Below the pieces are notes generated by a model. It searched no databases. It saw only the letters and a program-made list of their open reading frames with translations, and was not told the DNA's origin. Of a stretch of 64,000 nucleotides of DNA, positions 31,775-42,066 are shown in pieces. The position numbers and the translations under genes were made by a program. Every line of letters begins with the position of its first letter. Positions within the stretch are counted from its first letter, which is position 1. Origin of the DNA: Phytophthora sp. 'mugwort' (lineage: Eukaryota > Oomycota > Peronosporomycetes > Peronosporales > Peronosporaceae); NCBI GenBank assembly GCA_033558025.1, contig JAUCEF010000010.1, forward strand, positions 2,195,001 to 2,259,000, given 5' to 3'.

Positions 31775-34309
31775 TTAATCCACTTCACATCCTAACCACG
31801 CTTCGACTTCAGGATCACAAGGTCACCAACCTTTTGAGCAATTTGTCGGCATCGCATTTCAATAGGAAACGGGTTGGTAATGCACGCGATCCACATGGAT
31901 CGAGCATTGTAGCACATGGACTGAGCTTCCCGCATTGACGATACATGGTGCCGTTGCATGGTGCCATATCTCAGGAGTCGGTGGACCTTCGACCACTCCT
32001 GGCCGAAGTACGGGGCCACACGTCGTGGCATGGAAATTGTTGACTGCAGCCAGCATCGCAGACGTCGCCACGTTCTCAGTCCAATTCGGTTGCAAGCACG
32101 AGGCAGCGGGAAGCCCCCCAAGCAGATACACACCTCACTTCATATCGTTCAAGTCGCAGGTCCCGAGAAATCCGTTGCAGCACCACGCGCCTCGACCCGA
32201 AACGACGAAAATTTGAGAGTTTGATCGGCGCAAAGTCCGGCATACTGGTAATTAACGGCACGCAAGCCTATACGAGACGTTCGAGATTCTCGAGCTGATC
32301 CAAGGGCGGGACTTCGTCAAGAAAGAGAAAACAAGGCGAGCGTGAGCGACTTGAGATTCTTCAGTCCGTTGAATGAAGGGAGCTTGACCACTGGAATGAA
32401 CGCTGCAAAGTGGGTAAACATGAGCGACGCCATGTCTTCGAGCAGATCATCCGGCAAGACCATCATGGGGTTTATGAGTTTGCTCTCGACGTGTCTGTCC
32501 GTTCCCTTGTTAGTGCTTATCACTAATAAAAACATGAGTAAACACGAACATATATTCGAGCTCGGAAAACTCCTTCATCCACACAGGGAACGCTTGAGTG
32601 TGAGTGTACTCGAGTGATCTACAAAAAAAAGAAACAAAATATTCACAAAATCCAGGTTAGGTTTTTGTTGCAGAGAATCAGAATTGTTTTTCGTTTAAAT
32701 GCCTCAAGCTTTTGCAGCGTCGGATCTCATCGGGTGGGACAGGTAAGTATCGATTAGTGAGTCGAACTGTCTGGAGGTCCCCCCATTTTTGCCGCTATCC
32801 GAGCGACTTTTCCTCGGGTTTTCCCATTCCGCGTACGTCTTGGGCGCCATATCACGGTCGATGAGCATTAAGCATGGACATTGAGTTAGTGACCCAGCTC
32901 GAGCATCGTCCAGCGACGTTGCATTGACAATACATTCAGGATGTGGCTCGCATGCGAAGAGAGGGCGTCCGCATGCTTTTTTCCACGAACACGACGAGCA
33001 AAATCGCAAAAATGATGAGGAAGGCCGCGCCCGAACGATTTCGTTTAGGGTAGACACTAGTACGCTGCTTCCTGGTGTCTCGAAGGAGATTACGAGCAGC
33101 CAAAGACGAGCACACAGCGTTGCGTTCACTCCAATCTGCGTGAAAAAGTTGAGGGACGTCATGATCCGCAATGACTTGAGGTTCTCGTAGACGACGGCGG
33201 TCTGTCCGGCGTCTGCGACCACACTTGCGTTTTGTTCGAACCAACCAGCAGGGAAATCTCGATATTAATCGCAAACTTGGCACGGTCAAACGTAAAGTTT
33301 AAGAGACAGTAGCAAACCACGAGCATGGGATCTTATGAGATAGTCAAACCTACACAAGACCTTTGTTGTTAGTAAATGGGTACCCCCAAAAAGACATGAA
33401 AAGGGTACTAACACGATGTCGATGAGTGCTTCTGCGACTGGAGCACGTTCGTATGGTACAGGCATCATAGCAGCACAGACCAGTGCGTTTGCAGCGACTA
33501 CCGTTGTAAAGATACCAATGAGGGGTGGAGGTGACCCAGTCTCGAGCATCTGATAGAGGAGAAGGGATTCCACGTCAAGTCCCCAAACTTCAGAAACAAT
33601 TTATACACATCAGGCAGGTAAGTGACAAGAAATAGGGTCGCGCAAGACGATAAACTTGTACGTACAATGCGTTTTCGGACTGGACTTCCTTCGCGGGTAA
33701 GTGACGCAGCCAGTTTGACGCTCGCAGACGTTGCTCGGCTTCCCGTTGCCGTTCGGCGGCATCTTGTCGCACCTTTTCGACTCTTTTCATCAAACTCTGG
33801 TTGGTCACTTGATGAACGAGGTAGGATTTCTTGGAACGTTGGAAACTCTTTAACACCTTGACGAGAACGACGAGGTATCCTACGGCCACACCTGAGAGTC
33901 CGAACGTGGCGAATCCGACCAACGTTTTCAACGGAGCAACGAGTAACCAGAACGAACCATAGTCAAATCCTTCGTATTCATGACACGGTTGACCGTATCG
34001 TTCTGAGCGACATTGAGCAGGATCAATCACAGTGTCCAGGCCAGACAGATACACACTGCAAGTTCATATATCACGTGGATACACATGCTTGTCATGTTCT
34101 GACGGCCTATACGAGCAGGAATTTGGCGAAAGTTGACATTTTCCCCACAATTATTCTCCGAGTTGCGACCTTTGCACGAGACTTCCGCCCGGGTGGATCT
34201 TTTTCGGACTAGCTGAAGGATCGTTTGACTGGGGTTTCCGATGCAAAGGCCCGTCAGATACTTCGCGTCCGTTATCTTCGTCAGGCTCAAGAGACTCGAA
34301 TGTCGCCAT
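31775..34309 (-). pseudogene. WLGC-family copy 3, full-length but inactivated
   Basis: All six exon equivalents are recognisable. ATG at 34,309; signature NVAQNDTVNRVMNTK and FDYGSFWLLVAP at 33,950-34,020; exon 3 at 33,420-33,580; exon 4 at 32,704-33,320 (CPCLMLIDRDMAPKTYAEWE); LRR exons at 32,260-32,610; Cys-rich end at 31,775-32,190, closing with EAWLGCEVD and TAA at 31,775-31,777. Damage includes an in-frame TGA where copies 1 and 4 have a Trp codon next to the first membrane span, a one-base deletion in the FDYG block (about 33,970), a one-base shift at the start of exon 3, a lost 5' splice site after exon 4 and frame changes in the last exon. The TGA and the exon 3 shift are shared with copy 5. 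Confidence 0.85.
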
Positions 34310-34719
34310 GCTGGAGGCAACGTGTCAACTCCTTCGTTATTTGATGTAATCTTAGGAAACATCCGACGTCAGCCCGCTCGTTCCTTCTATTCACAGCGTG
34401 AGCGTTGCATAATTTCTCATACGTCTTGAAATAGATATAGTAGCACAATTTACAAGAATAATTTACAAGAATCGGTAAGATGGTACGACATTGTATATCT
34501 GTATAGCACCAAGACGACGTAAAGAGGCAAGACGCTGCGAAAACCAATTCACAAATACACACACATTTAGGATTGTTTCACTAAAAAATCCATCTTTCTC
34601 TCCTCGCTACCCTATTTGAAGCGCTTCCTCTTCGCACGACTAGGCTAGCTACCGTTTGTACATTCCAGATAAAAAAGAGTGTGTATGCCGAAAACTCCAA
34701 AAACTACTTCCAACCTGCT
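34310..34719. other. Spacer between WLGC copy 3 and the thaumatin-like gene
   Basis: No coding sequence recognised. It holds the 5' flank of copy 3 and the 3' UTR of the thaumatin-like gene, both on the minus strand. Confidence 0.5.
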
Positions 34720-36018
34720 TTACAGCACACTGACGTTGTCGCGCGGAGTGCGGAAGTTGGCGAGCGGACCGTGCGCGGTCGTCGAATGCGGGGTCTTGCT
34801 CTCGAGCTCGTCGAGCGCAGCCTTCTTCTGACGCACAACAAAGATGGCGGCGGCGGCTACCATACCGACGAAGCAACCGACGCCGAGAACAATGTACGGC
34901 GTGCCGTTCGCGTTGCTCTCCTCGGACTTGTTATTGACCGTCTGCACGTCGTCTTCCTTCGAGTCGGCAGCAGGGGTCTGTCCTCCGATCTGTTGAGTAG
35001 CGCTGTCCGTCCTCTGCTCTGTGGTGCTATGCACGCTCTCGGCTTTCACTGTGCGCAGATTGGTGACGCCAGCCTCGGCGTTCGAGCCTGAAGACTTGGA
35101 CGACTGGTAAATGCTGTGTTCCTGGTCAGATGAACCAGCAGAACCCGACGCTGACTGCTCCTCCTGCTGCTGATCATCATTGGACGGTGTAGGCGTCGGA
35201 GTCGGCGTGGGCGTAGGGGTGGGAGTGGAGGTTGGCGTCGGCGTTGGGGACGGCGTTGGCGACGGCGTGGGAGCTTCAGTCGGAGCCGGGGTAGGAGCAG
35301 GTGTCGAGCCTCCAGTGCCGCCAGGACAGAACGTGAGGTCAAAGTCCGTGGACAGCGGGCAAGTGTGCGTCTTGGTGTCGTCCTTAGGGTATTGGTAGCC
35401 GTCAGCGCAGCCGTCACTCATGCACGTCAGCTCGACGCATCGCTTGCCGTCCTGAGTGTGTGGAGTGATCTGCATGGGTTTGTTAAAGCCCACGCCGCCT
35501 GTGAGGTCCTTACAGGCCTGCAGACTCGGGCAGTACTCGGGCTAAAAAGGAACCAACGACATTGTGACGTTAGCACGTTTTATGGAAAAGAGGAAAGGAG
35601 AAGGACCCTTTTGACGGACAGTAAAGACGATAAACTACGTACGCCGCTCTTGGGACCTGTGGGGATGATGCTGATGTCATACCAGCACATACCACCCTCG
35701 CCGGAGAATTCGGCCACTGCAGCACAAAGACGGTTTAAAACAATGTCAGCTCGTACTGCTGTGACTGCAGCTTTTTAAGGTCTTAAACGTACGAGTGGCC
35801 TGGGCGCCCGTGCCCCACTTAAGGACGTGCGAGGCAGTTCCGGCAGAAATGGATTTGGTGGTCGTGCCACCGGCAGCCACCTGCTCGGTCTCGACTCCGT
35901 GGGGAGTGGCATGGGCGAGCGTCATGCTCTCGTCGCACTTGTTGGACACGTAGATGTTGAAGCCCTGCGCGACGCCCTGAAGCAGCGCGAGACCTACGAG
36001 GAGCGTCTGCATGACCAT
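34720..36018 (-). CDS. Secreted thaumatin-like protein with Pro/Thr stalk and membrane anchor (373 aa)
   Basis: Three exons (35,793-36,018; 35,643-35,716; 34,720-35,541) with two GT-AG introns of 76 and 101 nt join to 1,122 nt without a stop. Residues 1-19 form a signal peptide ([15 protein letters not shown]). Residues about 20-175 are Cys-rich: [47 protein letters not shown]. This spacing and the YDIS / GYQYP blocks resemble thaumatin/osmotin-fold proteins. Residues about 179-219 are an almost pure Pro-Thr repeat stalk. Residues about 316-336 form one membrane span ([18 protein letters not shown]), followed by a basic, Ser/Thr-rich tail of 37 residues. It is likely a cell-surface protein with an extracellular thaumatin-like head. 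An in-frame upstream Met exists at 36,123, but the signal peptide favours 36,018 or 36,012. Domain name is by pattern only. Confidence 0.8.
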
Positions 36019-37619
36019 GCTAGTCAATGGTGAAAACCTGTACGTCGTGTGCGATTCTCGGTCGACGAGATGCAAGAGCGTGTAGAGTGGAAATTCCTGA
36101 ATGGACAGGCCTCGACACGACACGACAGGCAGGAGCTGGACCAGCGGGTCTCTCTACCACGCGAGCACACGACTGTGCGGGCAGCACTTCCATCTGGTCA
36201 TGAAGAGAGCCAGCAGCTATAATTCATGTACAGTTGTGCACCTCGTTTTGGCAAGTATAAAATTAATAACCTGCAAAATCCAATGACGATATTCACGACT
36301 TGTTTTACTATTCTTCCCCAATATTGTATTGAGACTGCATGTTTGATATGGTCCGCCCTGCTGATAGCAGTACACCACTGTAAGTATACTGTAATACATG
36401 TACAGCACACTGTACCGCTCCTTAAAAGGCACAGATTATAATAATGCCCGGCGTATTGCTGCTCGACACTTGCATGTCTGTGTGCAGGACGGCCGCGAAC
36501 CACAAATGCCCAGTGCGACCAGAGCAAAGTAAAACCATATTGAGAGTCTCTCGATGCAGAGCCCGGCGCAAAGCGTTACATTTGCTACTACAGTATATAT
36601 TACGTACGTATAAATATACATGTACATGTATTCTACTTGTACCGTCCATTGCAGCAACGCTACCAGGAAGGCTGCACGAACGCGAAGCGTCAAAGTCCGA
36701 TTGCGTGCCGACACTGTAAGGTTTCGACTGACACTGCGTTCGCATGATTGAGACGAGCATGTCGTACGTCCCGGCGCCATTTTAACGACGGCGGGATATG
36801 CCACAGTGGACGCGACAGAAGTTCAAATACAAGTACTGTACTAGTATTCCAGCAAATGAACACTCCAATGTCATAGGTTGATGTCCACGTATCGGCAGTT
36901 CTTGGATTCCTCGAGGTGACCAAGCAAGCTCGGGGTGGTGCTGATATCAGTTCAGCGGAAGATTTCACGTGCTTTTCTGCTCCCGTCGGAAGTTTTGCCT
37001 CCTATTAATAGCTCTCGACTGTATCGCTCCCTGTCTGTCTGCACCGGGCGAAATGCGTTATTATGGTTGCAGCGTGGATGGATACAAATACAAGTTGGAG
37101 CTAGTCTTTCCGCCCAACGGATATACGCTTACCGTAGCTGTAGCTCGGTGTTCGGGTGACTACTGTACTTTGGCTGTGGAATGGGACTGAAGCCGAAGAC
37201 GCCGCCACGCCGTGTTGCAGCGTAGAAGGCGTCACCCCTGACGACGAGCGAAAACTCAAGTTCGTTGTGCTCCATCGCACATTGATCCGCGTTGGTAACA
37301 CAACTTGAAGTCGCTGCTTCAAGGCCGTCGACAAGTCGTGACGCCGACCGACCGAAAAACAAATCCCCCTCTTCCATGCGAGTGCGACAGTCGCGTCACC
37401 GTCAGTGGCGATAGTCCCACCGAAAACCGAGGCCAGTGTACCACGGATGAACCGTATCCGTATTATTGGACGTGTATTATTGTTAATATTGTAGCTCGAT
37501 GCTATTAATGAAAAAATATGTTGTGTAGCTACTAGTCTATTGTCTGCGTCAGTAGTAAAAATAGAACCAGAGTCAACGTAGCTGAGGCATCGTCCGCCAC
37601 AAGTGCAGCATTTTTCTCC
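36019..37619. other. Spacer between thaumatin-like gene and WLGC copy 4
   Basis: Divergent promoter region. A plus-strand frame 36,969-37,190 (YYGCSVDGYKYKLEL, RCSGDYCTLAVEW) is protein-like and may continue with a +1 shift to about 37,310 (DDERKLKFVVLHRTLIRVG). It has no ATG-started signal peptide and no recognised domain. From 37,560 the sequence resembles the 5' flank of WLGC copy 1. Confidence 0.4.
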
Positions 37620-40132
37620 ATGAAGACAACCCATGGAGGTGTGTTATGCCGACGTTTAACGGGAAGTCGCTGGAGCTGCATCACCAAAGTGTACCCGATA
37701 GAGACCACGAGAGAACACAGCGACAGCTTTACCAAAACGAAATGTACGTACGTACTCAAAGGCGTCGAGTTTTCCCTAAGTCATATATGACCATCGCTTT
37801 GATATTTATTAGGTGCAATCGCGCTCCTGTCGTGTATCTCCTTTGGCTGGACGGTCTGGTTGATCTGTCTGAACACCGCTCCCAATGAGACCGTAAATTG
37901 CGTGATGAAGACAAATACATTTGACTACGGATCGTTCTGGCTCCTGATCAACGCACCCGATGCGATGGTCATCACAGCGACCTTCGGTCTGTCGATGGTT
38001 GCAATGAGCTACATCGGCACCGTCGTCAAGACGGCTACCTATCGACGGAACAGGGCGGTGATCGTACGATTTCCTACCAAACAGGACGTCCCCGCAAACG
38101 TTGAGAACACCTTAGATACGACGTCTCACCGAATCGGGAGCCGAGTGTTTTCGGCCACCAAAGTGGCAGCTTCACTCGCCCTCGAAGGCAGCCCAGCGAG
38201 GAAAACGATTGTACGAAAATCCTTTAGTGTCTCTTTCTTACCTATTTAGTATTTATTTATTTATTTTTTACAGAATCTTGGCATGAAATTTGGCGACTTG
38301 GTGCTGGAAACGCTACTTCTCTATCAAATGTTAGAGTCTGGATGTCCTATCGAGCTACTTGGACTGTTCACAGGGATCGTTGCAGCCAATGCGCTCTCCT
38401 GCGCATTCGTCATGTTTATTCCTTACGAGCGAGCGCCACTCGCCGAAATCCTTCTCGACATCCTGTAAGCGTCAATTATTGCCTTCGGATTCGTGTATTT
38501 TGTTTCTTACAAGTCAAAACTTTTGTATTTTTTGTAGTTTCGACTTCCTGGTCGTTATTTGCTACCCCATGACCGTGCTTATCTACTGTTTCTCTGCCTT
38601 CACTTTTGACCACGCCAAATTCGCTATCAATCTCGAGGTATTTCCCATGAGTTGGTTTGAACAAGACGCGAAAGTGATTGCCGACCCCGTGGAGATCGCC
38701 ATTATCATGGAAAGTCTAAAGTCTCTCCGTATCATGTCTGCACTGGATTTATTGACGCGGATTGGCGTCAATATCACACTTTGTTTGAGACTACGACACC
38801 TCGTGAATGTCAGTCAAAGCCCGAAAAGACTACATACGGGCGTGTACCCCAAGAGACAGCGTATAACAGCTGGAGTCCTGGTACTTTTCACTCTCCTTCT
38901 CGTCGTGTTCGTCGAGGAGAGCGTACGAACTTCCCGCGTGGCCTGTCAACCCCATCCAGAGTGTGTAGAGAACGCGCATCGCTGGACTCGGCTCGAAAAG
39001 GGCTCGCTACGACAATGTCCGTGTTTACTGCTAATTGATCAAGACATCGCTCCTAAGACGTACGCAGAATGGGAGAATCCACACAATGTGACAGAGAAAG
39101 TGGCTCAGCTGGCCGCAACGGGAGATCTTCAAACGCTTCAGTTGATGAATCGGTACTTGGCGGTGCTTCCGGATGAACTGAAACGATGTACCAATATGCG
39201 GCACATGTACGGATCTATCCATCTGAGGGTTCAGTCTTCAGTGAGGACAACATAACTCACTTGTGTCTGCTGTGTTGCCCAGAGGTTTAGTATACACGAA
39301 GACGGAAGTCTTGCCGTCTTGGTTCAAAACGTTCACTAAACTCGAATTTCTGTAAGTTCCTTGTTTTTCTGTGTTTATTTCTCGGAGATTTTGATTTTGA
39401 TTTGTCAATTATAGGCACATCGAAACAAGCCCGTTCGCAGCGATGAACTATCTACCCGACGACGTATTTGATGCCATGTCATCGCTTACTTTCATCCACT
39501 TTGGGGGTTATATTTCCATGCCTCAGCTGCCGTCGTTCCAAGGACTCGCAAACCTCAAATCACTCACGTTGGCCGTCTTCGTTTCCCTCAAAGAGCTCCC
39601 GTCATTCGACAAGGTCCACCATCTTGAACGACTAGTTCTAGTCATGTTGCCGGCACTTGACACTTTACCCGACTTTGCATCGATCAAGAACCTCAAGTCC
39701 TTCACCACGTCTGATCGGGGCACTTGGTGCTGCAATGGCTTCATCGGCGACTGTAATCTGAACGACTACAAGTGTGGGTTTCATCCTGTCTGGGGAACTC
39801 CTCCAGCAACTTGTTTGCCCTCGAATGAAGTTGCAACAGTGGCGACACGCGCCGCCGCGGACAGGTTCGCTTCAACTATCTGTGGTCCCATCTTCCAAGC
39901 TGATTATCCGGAAGGTCCTCCTTCAGAGGCAAAGATGGCTCTGTGTAATGGCATACTGTATCAACAATGTCAAGCGCCTGGAGGCGGTGAAGCCATGTGC
40001 TACAACACACGTTTCATGGGAATTGCGTGTACGGCAAACACATACACTATCGAGATGCGACGACGTCAAATAGCTCGAAAGATTGGTGATCCATGTGATC
40101 CAGAGATCGAAGCGTGGCTCGGTTGCAAGTAA
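37620..40132 (+). CDS. WLGC-family multi-pass membrane LRR protein, copy 4 (intact, 722 aa)
   Basis: Six exons: 37,620-37,743; 37,813-38,210; 38,274-38,464; 38,538-39,206; 39,283-39,351; 39,415-40,132. GT-AG introns at the same places and phases as copy 1; total 2,169 nt, open throughout. Same architecture: five predicted membrane spans, the NTAPNETVN / FDYGSFWLL signature, LRRs, Cys-rich end and a final WLGC. Compared with copy 1, exon 1 lacks 10 codons in frame, exon 2 lacks the 11-codon tandem duplication and differs at many residues, and exon 3 begins with two substitutions. From then on the two genes look identical, introns included. It lies opposite copies 1-3, with the thaumatin-like gene between. 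Both intact copies could be expressed; no regulatory element is evident. Confidence 0.85.
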
Positions 40133-40165
40133 AAATCTAAATTAAAGGGTATGAATAACTGGGAG
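38294..40165 (+). repeat. 1,872-bp inverted repeat, right arm
   Basis: Partner of 26,928-28,799. Equal length, opposite orientation, no mismatch seen in the portions compared. The arms enclose about 9.5 kb. Confidence 0.85.
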
Positions 40166-40194
40166 ATGATAAGGCGCCCCAAACATGTGCCCAA

Positions 40195-40339
40195 CCTGCC
40201 CCCACCTGGCGAGGAGGGTGTCAGAATATACAGATTTCTGGGTCAAAACATGCAAAGATGGGATCTTTCTATACCAGATAGGGTATCACCATACAAATCG
40301 TGGTGAACCGGGATCTAACATACCAAGAGGGTAATAATA
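40195..40339 (+). repeat. Outer terminal part of left MULE copy
   Basis: Contains gaggagggtgtcagaatata, then accatacaaa and ataccaagagggt. It matches the reverse complement of 49,200-49,330 at roughly 87% by eye. It is the outermost piece of the left MULE, separated from the rest by the insertion at 40,340-42,066. Confidence 0.75.
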
Positions 40340-41554
40340 CACTCCCGGACAGAATATTTCGGCCACTTAGTTTTTTTTCTATAAACTTTCTGCTATTGAG
40401 AGTTGGAGGTTGCTGTTTAGATATGTGGTGTAAACACTCCAGAGAAGCATAGTTACGATGAGAAGTTTGCGAAATTCCTGCGAGAGGAGGCTCACATACA
40501 AAAAAACCGTACAGTGGGCCCGGGCACAATTTACGGCCGGTCTTATGCATACAAAAATCAAGTCAAACGTCACGAAATGATAGAATAATTAATTAAAACC
40601 ACCAGTTGGCTGGCAGGCTGTAGGCGCTCTCTGCACGGCCTACTTGTGCTCTTGCCCCCTCACCAAGCAGCATAAGTTGGCTTCACTGGATTGGGCTAAG
40701 CGCATGATTGTCCAGCCGGACATGTGGCCCCAGATCGTCTTCTCCGACGAGAACAAAGTTCAACCTCAATGATCCAGATCGTCTGCGCCATTACTGGCAT
40801 GACATACGACGACTTACAAGATAGACTGTGCGTCGACAGAATTGCGGTGGATCGGTAATGGTTTGGGGAAGCTTCAGCGCAGCTGGAAAGTCGAAGCTCG
40901 CAGTGCTCCAAGGGCGGTAGGCGTCAGAACACTACGTCTACACGGTGTCGGAGTACATGCTCCCATTTGCGCATCTCCATCACGGCGTGGACTACATCTA
41001 CCAGCAGGACAGCGCCTCCATCCACCGCTTCAAGCTCACGATTAAGTTATTCGCGGGCGAAGGTATCCGCGTTCTCGTTGGCCTGCTCGCTCGCCGGACT
41101 TGAACCCGATTGCGAAGGTCGGGCCATGATGGTTAGATCGTCTACCACAATGGAAAGGAGTACGACAGCATCGCGGATTTGACAGCAGCATTCTAGCGGT
41201 GTGGGAAGCTCTTGACCTCGCTTAGTTGCGCAAGCTCGTGGCCTCGATGCCAGGACGCTGCATCGAAGTCATCTCATTCAGGGTAGCACCACGCACTACT
41301 AACAGATAATGACTATCATTTCGTGACGTTGGACTTGATTTTTGTATGCATAAGACCGGCCGTAAATTGTGCCCGGCAACACTATACGGTTTTTGTATGT
41401 GTGCCTTCCCTCCCAGCGCGAACTTCGCAAACTTATCATCGTAACGGTACTTCTCTGGAGTGTCTACAGCACATATCTAAGCAGCAAGCTCCAACTCTCC
41501 GTAGTAGATAAGTTATAGCAAAAAATTAGTGGCCGTAATATTCTGTCCGGGGTG
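40340..41554 (+). mobile_element. Tc1/mariner-type element with about 240-bp terminal inverted repeats
   Basis: The ends read cac[t/c]cccggacagaatatt at 40,340 and, inverted, at 41,554, each flanked by TA (40,338-40,339 and 41,555-41,556) as expected for Tc1/mariner insertion. Homology between the ends continues inward to 40,581 and 41,315, including accggccgtaaattgtgccc (inverted at the left end). Between them a decayed plus-strand transposase reads VFSDEN (first Asp), SVMVWGSFSAAGKSKL, YIYQQDSASIH (second Asp) and ARSPDLNPIAK. The Glu usual after NPI is Ala here, so a catalytic residue is gone; frames are also broken. The element is nested in the left MULE. Confidence 0.85.
40600..41290 (+). 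pseudogene. mariner transposase relic inside the element
   Basis: Broken coding core of the element at 40,340-41,554, plus strand. LASLDWAKRMIVQPDMWPQI precedes the first-Asp block. The second Asp is at about 41,010. The third acidic residue is replaced by Ala near 41,125. The N-terminal HTH is missing. It is shorter than the roughly 340 codons usual for the family. Confidence 0.75.
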
Positions 41555-41556
41555 TA

Positions 41557-42066
41557 ATCACTCTTACTACTTACTACAACATAGTAAGTTCGACTGTGCG
41601 AACTCAGGATCGTTAATTTGTCTCTTTGCTCAAAGGTTAGTCTAGTTCCGTTTCATCGTACCCAAATCGTCTTAAGGCTGCCGGCAGTTACTTGTCCTTG
41701 AGTGGTGCTGCGCCCAACTGAAAAGGAGGGGGTGAAAGCCACATAAAACGACCATCGGAGGAGAGCGGTTGCAAGCGAGCGTTGCCACAGCAAACCCGCG
41801 CGGGGTGCCCGCGAAGCAGGTCCGCGCGGTATTTGCGGAGGCATCGCAGCGCCAAGCTTTCCAGCGATCCGGTCACTGTAGCGGGCCAAACTTAGAATAT
41901 TTTCCTCGCAGGAGTGCAGCGACTGCCTTTTCGAAGCAAATCCCAAGACAGCGACGCCATCGGTCCTCGAAAGGACTAGGGTAACGGGTGATGTGAGACA
42001 TTCAATACAAAACGCAAGTTTAAACTAACACTGTGACGCGGCGAGTTGGGTGCAGCAACGCGTGCC
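41557..42066. other. Second insertion in left MULE, unknown
   Basis: These 510 bp are absent from the right MULE copy, which runs directly from the matching outer terminus into atagcgaccgaccggcatc. They contain the GC-rich dispersed repeat at 41,790-41,911. No coding sequence was recognised; possibly a solo LTR. Confidence 0.5.
41790..41911 (+). repeat. GC-rich dispersed repeat, copy 2
   Basis: Second copy of the repeat at 29,941-30,062, same orientation. Within a stretch that interrupts the left MULE, so it belongs to a mobile or inserted sequence. Confidence 0.75.

Noticed and set aside
35180..35280. Plus-strand Val/Gly repeat protein
   Set aside because: It is the reverse of the Pro/Thr stalk of the thaumatin-like gene.
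36969..37190. 73-codon plus-strand frame with a hydrophobic start, looking like a small secreted Cys-rich protein
   Set aside because: The frame opens at GTG, not ATG; the first ATG (37,051) lies after the hydrophobic part, and no splice donor or acceptor convincingly adds a start.
39515..39745. Antisense frames within the WLGC genes (for example 73 codons at 39,523-39,744)
   Set aside because: They are exact shadows of the conserved sense exons and occur identically in both copies for that reason.
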